A DNA stretch of 64,000 nt from Daejeonella lutea (GTDB lineage Bacteria > Bacteroidota > Bacteroidia > Sphingobacteriales > Sphingobacteriaceae): assembly GCF_900168015.1 (NCBI RefSeq), contig NZ_FUYR01000002.1:764932-828931 (forward strand), in the 5' to 3' direction. Positions 8,398-16,700 of the stretch are shown piece after piece (position 1 is the stretch's first letter; each line of letters starts with the position of its first letter). The notes beneath the pieces were generated by a model, which was not told the origin of the DNA, did not search any database, and worked only from the letters and a program-made list of their open reading frames with translations. A program made the translations under genes and the position numbers.

Positions 8398-10140
8398 ATG
8401 AAAACAGCCCTTCTGACTTCTATCTTTACCGCATCATATTTATTTTCCATGGCCCAGCTAACACCATTTGAACAGCATAAAAGCAACAATGTGACTGCTA
8501 CTTACCAGGAGGCAATTGCATTCTACCGTGAATTAGACGCTAAACATGAGCAGATGCAGCTTCTGGAGTATGGACCGACGGACATCGGTAAGAACCTGAA
8601 CCTGATCGTCCTTTCTAAAGACAAGATCTTTTCGCCTGATGATATACGGCGGGCGAACAAACGGATTCTTCTTATAAATAATGGCATTCACCCCGGCGAG
8701 CCGGAAGGGATAGATGCATCGATGATGCTGGCCCGGGACATGCTTTCAAACAATACGCTGCCAAAAGATGTGGTGATCTGTATTATCCCGGTTTATAACA
8801 TCGATGGGATGCTTAACAGAGGAACTTCCAGAGCGAATCAGCTCGGCCCGGATTCTTATGGTTTCCGCGGAAACTACCAAAATCTGGACCTGAACCGTGA
8901 CTTTATCAAAACGGATTCAAAGAATTCACGCAGCTTTCAGGAAATATTTAATATCTGGCAGCCTGAAGTATTTGTCGATAACCATACAAGCAACGGGGCT
9001 GATTACCAATATATCATGACCTTGATTCATCCCCAAAAAGATAAATTAGACCCTGTACTTTCTGAGTATGCGAGCAGGTACATGATCCCTGATCTTTATA
9101 AAGGGATGAAGGACGCCGGATTTGAGATGATTCCATACGTCAATAGCGTAGAAGAAACCCCAGATGCAGGTATAACGGGTTTTCTCGAAGTTGCGCGGTA
9201 TTCTACTGGGTACGCGGCTCTGCATAATACCATTGGATTTATGCCGGAAACGCATATGCTTAAGCCATTTGCTCAACGTGTAGCAAGTACCTATCAATTC
9301 ATGGTAAACGTTATCAAGATCGTTCAGAGGGATTCAAAGCAGATTGGAGAAAATAAAAAGATTGCCGATGATAAGGTGAAAAACCAAAAGAAGTTTAGTC
9401 TTCAATGGAGTCTGAAGCAGGATGATTTCTCGATGATCAGCTTCAAAGGCTTCGAGGCAAAATATAAAAACAGTGGTGTTAGCGGGCAGCCGAGATTGTA
9501 CTACGACCGCAATTCACCTTATCAGAAAGATATCAAGGTATGGGACAAGTACATCCCTTCAGTTACGGCCGATAAGCCTGTTGCATACATCATTCCACAG
9601 GCCTGGAGCAAAATCGCCGATCTGCTTACTCTTAACGGCGTTCAGCTGAAACGACTCAATGCTGATTCGGAGATGGAAGTTCAGTCGTATTATATCGAAG
9701 ATTATAAATCTCCTGCCAGGCCTTTTGAAGGCCACTACCTGCACACTCAGGTAAAGATTAAACCCGTACAAAATAAACTTAAATTCTACGTTGGCGATTA
9801 TGTTGTGTATGCGAATCAAAAACAGAACCGCTATATTGTTGAAACACTGGAACCGCAGGGTGCAGACTCATTCTTTGCATGGAATTTCTTTGATTCTGTC
9901 CTCGGACAGAAAGAGCATTTTTCCGCTTATGTCTTTGAAGATGATGCCGCTGAAATGCTGAGCAGTGATCCTGCTTTGAAAAGTAAGTTTGAGGCGGAAA
10001 AGACTAAAGATCCTGAATTTTCAAAGAATGCAGATGCCCAGCTAAACTGGCTTTATAAAAATTCACCTTACTACGAAAAAACATATTTAAGATACCCAGT
10101 TGGTAAATTGACCAGCGACATTAAATTAGAAGTCAGATAA
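8398..10140 (+). CDS. Secreted M14 family zinc carboxypeptidase
   Basis: A 580-residue protein starting at the ATG at 8398; the TTG just before it is less likely. Signal peptide: MKTALLTSIFTASYLFSMAQ. The M14 fold is shown by the zinc motif GIHPGEPEGID (HxxE), the arginine block LDLNRDFIK, the third zinc histidine in VDNHTSNGADYQY and the catalytic glutamate in FMPETHMLKPF. The C-terminal half, about 250 residues beyond the catalytic region, is an uncharacterised extension. It probably releases C-terminal residues from peptides in the periplasm or outside the cell. The stop codon directly abuts the ATG of the rhomboid gene. Confidence 0.93.
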   Translation: MKTALLTSIFTASYLFSMAQLTPFEQHKSNNVTATYQEAIAFYRELDAKHEQMQLLEYGPTDIGKNLNLIVLSKDKIFSPDDIRRANKRILLINNGIHPGEPEGIDASMMLARDMLSNNTLPKDVVICIIPVYNIDGMLNRGTSRANQLGPDSYGFRGNYQNLDLNRDFIKTDSKNSRSFQEIFNIWQPEVFVDNHTSNGADYQYIMTLIHPQKDKLDPVLSEYASRYMIPDLYKGMKDAGFEMIPYVNSVEETPDAGITGFLEVARYSTGYAALHNTIGFMPETHMLKPFAQRVASTYQFMVNVIKIVQRDSKQIGENKKIADDKVKNQKKFSLQWSLKQDDFSMISFKGFEAKYKNSGVSGQPRLYYDRNSPYQKDIKVWDKYIPSVTADKPVAYIIPQAWSKIADLLTLNGVQLKRLNADSEMEVQSYYIEDYKSPARPFEGHYLHTQVKIKPVQNKLKFYVGDYVVYANQKQNRYIVETLEPQGADSFFAWNFFDSVLGQKEHFSAYVFEDDAAEMLSSDPALKSKFEAEKTKDPEFSKNADAQLNWLYKNSPYYEKTYLRYPVGKLTSDIKLEVR

Positions 10141-10776
10141 ATGGAAAGCTTTATAAACGATACACCTGTTGCCACGATCATCTTCATCTTCACTATAGTT
10201 ACCAGCCTGTATGCTTTCTCAAATGCTGAGGTATACGGCAAATTTATGCTCCATCCATACAGTGTCAGCAGGGGCAGGCGCTTATATTCTCTCATCACCA
10301 GCGGACTTATTCATAAAGATTGGGGACATTTGCTGGTGAACATGCTGTCATACTACTTTTTCGCATTTACACTTGAGAAAACCTTCGTTTCACTGAGCAG
10401 CTGGGGTCATGTACAGTTCGGAGTGCTGTATATTGTGAGCATCGTTCTGAGTGATGTCACTTCCATTCTAAAACACAAAGAAGATTTCTGGTATAATAGT
10501 CTTGGAGCCTCCGGAGCGGTCTGCGCGGTGGTGTTTAGCTACATTTTATTCTACCCAATGAATAAAATGATCATCTTCCCGATACCGATCCCTATTCCCG
10601 CAGTTTTATATGGTTTCCTTTTTCTGGGCTATTGCTGGTATGCTTCTCGAAATTCCAGGGATGCTATAAACCACGACGCCCATTTTTATGGGGCGCTTAC
10701 AGGGGTTGCTTTAACAATTATCTACTATCCGGATATAGCAGGATATTTTGTTAGCCAGTTAACCGGACGCGGATAA
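10141..10776 (+). CDS. Rhomboid family intramembrane serine protease
   Basis: A 211-residue inner-membrane protease with about six membrane helices. The catalytic dyad is visible as Ser125 in the LGASGAVCAVV helix and His181 in DAHFYGALTG. The oxyanion-hole asparagine is in WGHLLVNMLS (Asn67). Rhomboids cut membrane-embedded substrates within or near the bilayer. The N-terminal helix carries few charges before RRLYSLITSGLIHKDW, which aligns with the usual GHLLxNM entry of the family. It starts immediately after the M14 stop with no spacer, implying translational coupling. It converges with the gene at 10795, 18 bases away. Confidence 0.95.
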   Translation: MESFINDTPVATIIFIFTIVTSLYAFSNAEVYGKFMLHPYSVSRGRRLYSLITSGLIHKDWGHLLVNMLSYYFFAFTLEKTFVSLSSWGHVQFGVLYIVSIVLSDVTSILKHKEDFWYNSLGASGAVCAVVFSYILFYPMNKMIIFPIPIPIPAVLYGFLFLGYCWYASRNSRDAINHDAHFYGALTGVALTIIYYPDIAGYFVSQLTGRG

Positions 10777-10794
10777 CCACTGACAGCTGGAGGC

Positions 10795-11787
10795 TTAATT
10801 TGAAGGCAATTCCACTGAGGCTGGAGCCTTCAGATTTCCTTCCTGATCAAGCAAAAAGCTAAGAGGGTTATCCGGATCTTTAATGATCTCGAAAAGGATT
10901 AATCCCCATGGCTTCCAGAAGTTCTCCAGAACCTGACCGTAGACTTTATTCTGCCACATGTCGAAAAGCGGTTTGTTGCTCATACCCCGAAGCGGCATCG
11001 GCTCGATATAAATCGTATCGGCTGTAGGCATGATGGTGTATTCAGGAAGACGATTAAAGAGGTAATTTGAATAGAAGAATTTACCACAAATTTCTTCAAA
11101 CTGAATGGGGTGAAGCGCCTTCTGGCCAATTTTTTCCAGAATCTCCTTGTGATAAAGTGCGTTCGCTCCATTATCCTGAAGACAAGCCACTATCCCGAAA
11201 TCCTTCATTCCTAAAGAGAATGTCAGGGTATTTATCTCATCACGATAATTAAACAGATCTTGTTCTGATTCAATCTTAAATACACAAATAGTCCAGGGAA
11301 GGTTCCCGTCGAATTCTACAGGTATGATCATCGACTGCAGCATGATATGCAAATTGCTGAACTTATGAATCAGCGACTGCGAAAAAACGAACTCTTCATT
11401 GTAGGCTTTCTGCTGGCGAATACCGATGCGGATCTCATTGAAGAGTATCCCATAGATCATTTTGCCGATCCATTGAAACAGCTTTGTCTGTGGAACCTCA
11501 ATAACAGCATCATAGCCTTTAAGGAATGCCGCTCTGATCTCGTCTTCAAGAGGCTCAATGCCATTCGCGTAGGTGAGATTTGAACAAGGCAGCTTCATGT
11601 CCTTGTAAGTCGACATACTTTCATCAAGAAGCTTAAAAGGCTGATCGTGCAGTTCATATTCCTGCATGAGCCATACAGGGAATACTGAAATTTCTTCTTC
11701 TGTTGAAGTTAGCTTTTCACCCGTAAGAAAACATTGCTGTTTACTAAAATTTAAGGTATCGAAAGGTTTATAAAGACTTATTGCCAT
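10795..11787 (-). CDS. Conserved hypothetical protein of 330 residues
   Basis: Not recognised. The protein is soluble-looking, with no signal peptide and no clear transmembrane segment. Near the N-terminus it has KQQCFLTGEKLTSTEEEISV, which recalls a small zinc or HNH-type Cx2 start, but no partner cysteine pair is evident, so a zinc domain is not claimed. It is rich in aromatic and acidic residues (FWKPWGLILFEIIKDPDNP near the C-terminus). It is the last gene of a possible three-gene minus-strand run with the two secreted paralogues at 11813-13234; the gap is 25 bases. It may be lineage-restricted. Function cannot be stated. Confidence 0.85.
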   Translation of the reverse strand: MAISLYKPFDTLNFSKQQCFLTGEKLTSTEEEISVFPVWLMQEYELHDQPFKLLDESMSTYKDMKLPCSNLTYANGIEPLEDEIRAAFLKGYDAVIEVPQTKLFQWIGKMIYGILFNEIRIGIRQQKAYNEEFVFSQSLIHKFSNLHIMLQSMIIPVEFDGNLPWTICVFKIESEQDLFNYRDEINTLTFSLGMKDFGIVACLQDNGANALYHKEILEKIGQKALHPIQFEEICGKFFYSNYLFNRLPEYTIMPTADTIYIEPMPLRGMSNKPLFDMWQNKVYGQVLENFWKPWGLILFEIIKDPDNPLSFLLDQEGNLKAPASVELPSN

Positions 11788-11812
11788 GGAAGCGCAAAGT
11801 TAGTAAACCCCT

Positions 11813-12502
11813 TTATTTAACCTTTGCTGTTTTGGTTTGAGTTTGGTAATATTTCTTGATTTCTTCAATAACCCTCCCCATCAGATCTTTTTTTGCCAGT
11901 AAATAAAGAAATTCATTTTCAAGAGGTTCCGGGGGACCAGAACCCGGCGGCTTAATGCGCAATCCATTTCCTATAGCTCTCAAATCGCCGCTTACAGCTG
12001 TGGTCGAATTCACATAGTTGTATTGAGAAGGAAAGACTTTTTGATAATTAAATGGAATATCCCCATCAATGGCAATAATGGTCTCAAGGTTCGCCCTGGA
12101 ATTTCGCTTGACAACTGTATTTTGGATATTCGCTGCAACATTTTGCTTTATTGGATTGTTACTTGCATCCTTTCCAATTTCGACATCAGTTGTCACTGTC
12201 CTCACAGTAGTCTTCTCATCCCGCTGGCTTAAAAAGAAATTTGAAACTTTAATGCCGATGACCGCTTCCGGTTTCTCATTCGCACTTGCTATCACAAATG
12301 AAACCTTCGGTACAGTTCGTAATTCCTCAAGAAGCTTGTTTTGAAGGAAAGATAGATTACTCACATCGCCTGAAAACTGCCCGTTTGCTTCGATATTGAT
12401 TTTAATAAGTACAGTTTTTTTCGACACATTGTTCTTTTGCACCTGTGCCTGTATGGTTGCTGAAGCAATAAGCAGAAATGCTGTTAATAGAAATTTGCCC
12501 AT
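11813..12502 (-). CDS. Secreted protein of unknown function, tandem paralogue A
   Basis: A 229-residue protein with signal peptide MGKFLLTAFLLIASATIQAQ. It aligns along its full length with the protein encoded just upstream at 12563-13234. Shared anchors are PEAVIGIKVSNFFLSQR versus PEVIIDIKVSNLKIGQR, VKRNSRANLETII versus VERNSSANFTTTL, and the C-terminal ENEFLYLLAKKDLMGRVIEE versus TEEFLLLLSKKDLTGYLAGE. The layout (short beta units, a central IKVSN strand, a charged C-terminal helix) vaguely recalls CsgG/LpoB-like periplasmic proteins, but this is speculative. No catalytic residues were identified. The pair looks like an old tandem duplication. Confidence 0.83.
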   Translation of the reverse strand: MGKFLLTAFLLIASATIQAQVQKNNVSKKTVLIKINIEANGQFSGDVSNLSFLQNKLLEELRTVPKVSFVIASANEKPEAVIGIKVSNFFLSQRDEKTTVRTVTTDVEIGKDASNNPIKQNVAANIQNTVVKRNSRANLETIIAIDGDIPFNYQKVFPSQYNYVNSTTAVSGDLRAIGNGLRIKPPGSGPPEPLENEFLYLLAKKDLMGRVIEEIKKYYQTQTKTAKVK

Positions 12503-12562
12503 ATCAAATATTAGGTCTAGAATTGATTAACTGAAGCTAGTTCCAGGTATTCAATGTAGCAA

Positions 12563-13234
12563 TTATTCTGTTCTTTTAGTTTGGCCGTTTAAACTAAAGG
12601 TTTTTCTGAGTTCTCCAGCCAGATATCCAGTTAGGTCCTTCTTGGAAAGAAGCAGTAAGAATTCTTCGGTTTTTGGTTCTGATAATTGCTTCGGTTTAAG
12701 GATCGTCGTAGAGCGGCTAATTCTATCGCCCGGAGTGGTTGCCGTCGTTTGCGAGAAACTGTATAAAGAATTAAACTCCTTTTCAGCAGGCGATGAAGTA
12801 TTTCTTGCGACCTTCAGTGTAGTCGTAAAGTTTGCGGACGAGTTTCGTTCTACTATCGTTTCCTCTCTTATTAAAACGCCCGGAAAGGAAGTCGGCCGCC
12901 CATTGGCATCGGTGCCGGTAACCCGCGAGGTAGGAACTGTTTTATTATTGGACCTCTGGATACGCTGCCCGATTTTTAAGTTTGACACTTTAATGTCGAT
13001 GATTACTTCGGGATTGCTATCGGGATCGACCAGTACAAATTCGGCATTTTGCGATTTATTCAATTCGGCGAGAATTTGACTTGTATAAACAGGAAGGTCT
13101 ATCTGACTCGCAGAGGTTTGGTCGGCAGAGATAATAATGCTGACAGGAACAGTGTTTTTGCTCTTTTTAGTCTGCTGAGCGCTTGAGAAAGACGCGAAAC
13201 ATACAAGCAGGAATAAGGTCAATAATTGTTTCAT
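12563..13234 (-). CDS. Secreted protein of unknown function, tandem paralogue B
   Basis: A 223-residue protein with signal peptide MKQLLTLFLLVCFASFSSAQ. It is the upstream member of the tandem pair with 11813-12502; the gap is 60 bases. The shared core has a VPVSIIISADQ strand, a region that pairs a predicted degradable or variable value with PEVIIDIKVSN, an NSSANFTTTLKV strand, and the C-terminal helix with SKKDLTGYLAGELRKTF. The two copies differ most in the middle and near residues 160-190 (RSTTILKPKQ here, proline-rich GSGPPEP in the other). That suggests divergence after duplication with the fold conserved. Function unknown. Long antisense open frames over it are shadows. Confidence 0.83.
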   Translation of the reverse strand: MKQLLTLFLLVCFASFSSAQQTKKSKNTVPVSIIISADQTSASQIDLPVYTSQILAELNKSQNAEFVLVDPDSNPEVIIDIKVSNLKIGQRIQRSNNKTVPTSRVTGTDANGRPTSFPGVLIREETIVERNSSANFTTTLKVARNTSSPAEKEFNSLYSFSQTTATTPGDRISRSTTILKPKQLSEPKTEEFLLLLSKKDLTGYLAGELRKTFSLNGQTKRTE

Positions 13235-13312
13235 AGGTAAGTCGGCTTAGGTTTCGATGTTATACAAGATACGAAAAAGACCAAAAGGAAATTTCCAAAT
13301 AAACACAGGGCC

Positions 13313-13759
13313 TTAATGCGGCAAACTCTCCTTAAAATACCCATACACCCAGGTTCCAGCCAGAGCACTCAAAAAAGTCATAATTACTACGGTTGCACCC
13401 GTTCCGATCTGGGCAAACAGCGGGCCCGGGCAGGCACCGGTTACGGCCCATCCAAGCCCGAATAGTAAGCCGCCATAGATTTGCCCCTTACTGAAAATTT
13501 TATCACGGAATATGATTGTTTCACCGTTCAGGGTTTTGATGTTAAACTTCTTGATCAAGAAGACAGAGATCATCCCAACTACAACTGCACTTCCTATGAT
13601 CCCGTACATGTGAAATGACTGCAGGCGGAACATTTCCTGGATACGGAACCAGCTGATAATCTCGGCTTTCACAAATACAATCCCGAATAGTATTCCGACA
13701 ATCATGAATTTAATTTTCGAGCTCCAATGAGCGGGTCCTGCTGCTACTTGCTTGCTCAT
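13313..13759 (-). CDS. YeeE/YedE-type sulfur transporter half (DUF6691-like)
   Basis: The start is the ATG at 13759, inside a longer open frame, because it overlaps the previous stop as ATGA and gives MSKQVAAGPAHWSSKIKF. It encodes 148 residues with about four membrane helices. The signature block is LGWAVTGACPGPLFAQIG, whose cysteine (in GACPGP) is a conserved thiosulfate or persulfide-channel residue of the YeeE family. With the gene at 13756-14319 it forms a split pair equivalent to one full YeeE protein. The family imports thiosulfate or moves sulfur equivalents. Immediate genetic linkage to a persulfide dioxygenase-rhodanese supports a role in sulfane-sulfur handling. Confidence 0.9.
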   Translation of the reverse strand: MSKQVAAGPAHWSSKIKFMIVGILFGIVFVKAEIISWFRIQEMFRLQSFHMYGIIGSAVVVGMISVFLIKKFNIKTLNGETIIFRDKIFSKGQIYGGLLFGLGWAVTGACPGPLFAQIGTGATVVIMTFLSALAGTWVYGYFKESLPH

Positions 13760-14319
13760 AATGATAAGATTAGCGGTAAAATAAGATTTGCCATGATAAA
13801 CCCGCCGATCATAAAACAGCAGGTTGCAACTAAAGAAGGCCATTGAAGAGTGGATAATCCCATGATCGAGTGACCGCTGGTACATCCTCCGGCATAACGG
13901 GTTCCAAATCCGATCAGGAAACCTCCTAATACAATCATAATGAACCCTTTGAGTGTAAAAAGTGAATTCCAGTTAACTACCTCAGCAGGTACTACCTTGC
14001 TGTAATTCACAATTCCGTAATCCGAGAGCTCAGTTGCCAATTTGGGATTGATAGAAACAGGGTCTGGATTGCTCAAAAAGTTAGCCGCTAAGAGTCCTCC
14101 GATAAGAATACCGAGCACAAAGAACAAATTCCAGGCTTCTTTTTTCCAGTCGTACTTGAAAAAGGAAACATTTGCAGGAAAACAGGCGGCGCATATATGG
14201 CTCAGCGAAGAACTGATGCCAAATGATTTATTTCCTAAAATGAGAAGTGCCGGGACGGTTAAACCAATCAGCGGACCCGCAATATACCAGGGCCATGGCC
14301 CATGAAGAAGTTCTGACAT
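13756..14319 (-). CDS. YeeE/YedE family sulfur transporter half
   Basis: A 187-residue inner-membrane protein with about five to six helices. Its signature is LIGFGTRYAGGCTSGHSIMG, whose cysteine lies in the conserved GGCTSGH motif of YeeE/YedE. An additional cysteine pair is in the LSHICAACFPAN segment. Together with the downstream half-transporter it forms a two-gene sulfur permease with a four-base overlap (ATGA at 13756-13759). The upstream neighbour is the CstB-like enzyme, four bases away. Expression is therefore probably coupled to sulfide or persulfide stress, as in CST-type operons; no regulator gene is adjacent. Confidence 0.93.
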   Translation of the reverse strand: MSELLHGPWPWYIAGPLIGLTVPALLILGNKSFGISSSLSHICAACFPANVSFFKYDWKKEAWNLFFVLGILIGGLLAANFLSNPDPVSINPKLATELSDYGIVNYSKVVPAEVVNWNSLFTLKGFIMIVLGGFLIGFGTRYAGGCTSGHSIMGLSTLQWPSLVATCCFMIGGFIMANLILPLILSL

Positions 14320-14323
14320 AAGA

Positions 14324-15712
14324 TTAACTTTTGATCATCGGAACAATCGGATCCGTAATGGCCGATATTCCACCTTCAATTTCGCTAAAATTTCTGTATC
14401 CGCGCGATTGAAGAATAGAGGCTGCCATCATACTCCTGTAACCGCCTGCACAATGAATATAAAAGTGTTCCTTGGGATTGATGTCTTTAATCCAGTTGTT
14501 GATATCAGCAAGCGGCTTGCTTTCCGCATTTTTAATATGCTGGGTTTCGTACTCTGCATCTTTCCTGATATCTATAATCTTTTTTGTTTTATCATAAGCT
14601 TGCGCAAATTCCTTGGCACTGATACGGTCAACCTCGTCGATTTCCTTACCAGCTTTTTTCCAGGCTTCGAACCCCCCTTTCAGATGCCCCAGTACGTTGT
14701 CGAAACCGACCCTGCTTAAACGGGTAACAGCTTCTTCTTCCATACCCTCGTCTGTAACGAGTAAGATTTCCTGTTTTACATCTGCGATGAGGGCACCAAC
14801 CCATGGAGCAAAATCTCCTTTTAAACCTATGTTTACCGACTGGGGTATAAAGCCTTTGTAGAACTCCGCATTATTTCTGGTATCCAGAATTAATGCCCCT
14901 GATTCATCAGCTGCAGCTTCAAATTCATCAGGATTAAGCGCTCTCATCCCATTATCGAGTACCTTTTCATAGCTCTCATAACCCTTTTTATTCATCGCTA
15001 CATTGGCACTGAAATACGCTGGTGCCGGAAGCAATCCTTCAGTAACTTCCTTTACAAATTCTGCTTCCGTCATATTAGCCCGCAAAGCATAGTTGAACTG
15101 TTTTTGATTGCCTATGGTAGAAACAGTTTCCTTACTCATGTTCTTGCCGCATGCGCTGCCTGCTCCGTGTGCGGGATAAACAATAACCTCATCCGGCAAG
15201 GTCATTACCTTATCCCGCAAGGAACGGTAAAGAGTGGCTGCCAGCTCTTCCTGGGTCATGTGCGCTGCTTTTTGTGCCAGGTCAGGACGCCCAACATCAC
15301 CGATAAAAAGTGTATCACCGCTGAATAAGGCGTATTCCTTTCCGCTTTCATCAATCAAAAGATAGCATGTACTTTCAAGTGTATGACCCGGGGTATGCAA
15401 GGTTCTCAACTTGATTTTGCCCACTGTGAATTCCTGACCATCCTCTGCCGAGATGAAATTAAACTCTGGCCTGGCAGTTGGCCCGTAAACTATAGGCGCC
15501 CCGGTTTTCTCACTCAGGTCGAGGTGACCAGAGACGAAATCCGCATGAAAATGGGTCTCAAAAATATATTTAAGCTTTACCGAGTCGCGATCCAGGCGGT
15601 CAAGGTAAGGCTGAACCTCTCGCAAGGGATCAATAATGGCAGCTTCGCCATCAGAAGTGATGTAGTACGCTCCTTGCGCAAGGCAACCGGTATAAATCTG
15701 CTCTATCTGCAT
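14324..15712 (-). CDS. CstB-like persulfide dioxygenase fused to two rhodanese domains
   Basis: A 462-residue cytosolic multidomain enzyme. Residues 1-240 form a metallo-beta-lactamase-fold ETHE1-type persulfide dioxygenase with THFHADFVSGH (His54, His56, Asp58, His63) and metal ligands in LHTPGHT, FSGDTLFIGDVGRPD and YPAHGAG. Residues about 260-355 form a rhodanese-homology domain with no active-site cysteine (LVTDEGMEEEA where a Cys loop is expected). Residues about 365-455 form a rhodanese with active Cys421 in YIHCAGGYRS. Active dioxygenase, pseudo-rhodanese, active rhodanese is the order known for staphylococcal CstB, which oxidises thiol persulfides to thiosulfate. It starts the operon with the two YeeE genes. 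Confidence 0.94.
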   Translation of the reverse strand: MQIEQIYTGCLAQGAYYITSDGEAAIIDPLREVQPYLDRLDRDSVKLKYIFETHFHADFVSGHLDLSEKTGAPIVYGPTARPEFNFISAEDGQEFTVGKIKLRTLHTPGHTLESTCYLLIDESGKEYALFSGDTLFIGDVGRPDLAQKAAHMTQEELAATLYRSLRDKVMTLPDEVIVYPAHGAGSACGKNMSKETVSTIGNQKQFNYALRANMTEAEFVKEVTEGLLPAPAYFSANVAMNKKGYESYEKVLDNGMRALNPDEFEAAADESGALILDTRNNAEFYKGFIPQSVNIGLKGDFAPWVGALIADVKQEILLVTDEGMEEEAVTRLSRVGFDNVLGHLKGGFEAWKKAGKEIDEVDRISAKEFAQAYDKTKKIIDIRKDAEYETQHIKNAESKPLADINNWIKDINPKEHFYIHCAGGYRSMMAASILQSRGYRNFSEIEGGISAITDPIVPMIKS

Positions 15713-15777
15713 TTAACACAAATTAATATGCAAAGTTGAGAATAATTGTCCGGCTAAAATTCCTTTAATTGTAAAGT

Positions 15778-16533
15778 TTAAAAGCTCAGGTTGGTAGACA
15801 GGATAATGCCACTGTTATGCTGAAAGACATTCCGCCCAGTAACCTCCCTGCCTAATTGCGCAATCTGGCTCAGATAACCCCCTTCAATTCTAACCTTGGG
15901 CGAAAAACGGTAGCCAAGTAAAATCCCAAGTCGGTTCTGATCGAAAACATTCTCATTTACATTCTTGCCGAAACCAATAAATACCTCGTCATAAATTGCT
16001 GCGTAGGGAGTTTTATCTGTAATCTCACGACCCTTTAAAGGTATTTGAGCACGATACATGTATCGGAATCTGTTTGTGTATACATATTCATCTTCCTTTT
16101 CAAGTGAAGCGTCACTGTAGCGCCCCACCCAGCGCTGTTCAAGCATAAAACGGTGATTACTTTCAACGATTCCGAACTTATTGTTTAGGCCAATCATCTC
16201 GTAAGCACGGTGCTCGGTAAATTGCTTTCCCAGGTTGTTCAGTGGAATATCGCCGTAATTATACGACTCGGCGAGGGCATAACCCGCTCTTACATTTACC
16301 CCCGGAAAAACAAGTCGGTTTACTGCAAGCTTGAATACATTTTGCTGCGGATCTGAGATGATGTTGGTACGACGCCATTGAAACTCACCTGCCAGACTCC
16401 ATTTATCATCCAGTTTAAGCCCGGCATTCAGGGCGTACCAGCCGATGCTGTTTTTGTCTTTAATACGGGTGTTCTGTGCAAAAGCTGTAATGGATGCTAA
16501 AGTAAAGAGAAATAAGGCAAGTAGTTTTTTCAT
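15778..16533 (-). CDS. DUF2490 outer-membrane beta-barrel protein
   Basis: A 251-residue secreted protein with signal peptide MKKLLALFLFTLASITAFAQ. The body alternates aromatic and polar residues in short amphipathic strands (WSLAGEFQWRRTN, HRFMLEQRWVGRY, FRYMYRAQIPL) and ends in FSF-like hydrophobic residues, as expected of a small barrel. The DUF2490 pattern includes EHRAYEMIGL and RLGILLGYRFSPKVRIEGGY. The function of the family is not known. It stands 65 bases upstream of the end of the CstB-like gene region and is transcribed the same way. A 19-base palindrome lies about 20 bases upstream of its start. Confidence 0.87.
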   Translation of the reverse strand: MKKLLALFLFTLASITAFAQNTRIKDKNSIGWYALNAGLKLDDKWSLAGEFQWRRTNIISDPQQNVFKLAVNRLVFPGVNVRAGYALAESYNYGDIPLNNLGKQFTEHRAYEMIGLNNKFGIVESNHRFMLEQRWVGRYSDASLEKEDEYVYTNRFRYMYRAQIPLKGREITDKTPYAAIYDEVFIGFGKNVNENVFDQNRLGILLGYRFSPKVRIEGGYLSQIAQLGREVTGRNVFQHNSGIILSTNLSF

Positions 16534-16552
16534 GCGGAAGCTGATGTTAAGC

Positions 16553-16571
16553 TAACATTAACTTAATGTTA
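16553..16571. promoter_or_regulatory. 19-base palindrome upstream of the DUF2490 gene
   Basis: TAACATTAA, a central C, then TTAATGTTA: two perfect 9-bp half-sites. It sits 20-38 bases upstream of the ATG at 16533, where a repressor or activator site could lie. Extra partial copies of GTTAA flank it. This is a possible operator; no cognate regulator is known. Confidence 0.35.
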
Positions 16572-16614
16572 ACAAGGCCCGCAAGTTAAGCGAATCTGGG
16601 AAATTATGCAATGG

Positions 16615-16693
16615 GGAGCGAGAACCGAGCAGCGACCTTTGGATTTCCGTGCTAGTTTTTCATGTCTCGACGCTCGATTCTCGTTTCTCGACG
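16615..16693. repeat. Heptanucleotide hairpin element A
   Basis: The right arm at 16665-16692 is four tandem heptads (TCTCGAC, GCTCGAT, TCTCGTT, TCTCGAC). The left arm at 16617-16637 is the imperfect reverse complement, about 15 of 20 positions when aligned by eye. The element fills the gap between the nitrilase-type gene and the DUF2490 gene. It is one of five such elements in the window. Confidence 0.6.
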
Positions 16694-16700
16694 GGCATTC

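Noticed and set aside
12642-13079. 145-residue plus-strand open frame
   Set aside because: It lies antisense over the paralogue B gene, has no signal or family character and is a shadow.
13760-13885. N-terminal extension of the downstream YeeE half
   Set aside because: It would overlap the whole previous gene end; the ATGA overlap start at 13759 fits operon rules better.
15383-15739. 118-residue plus-strand frame opposite the CstB-like gene
   Set aside because: Antisense to a gene with complete catalytic motifs; no domain.
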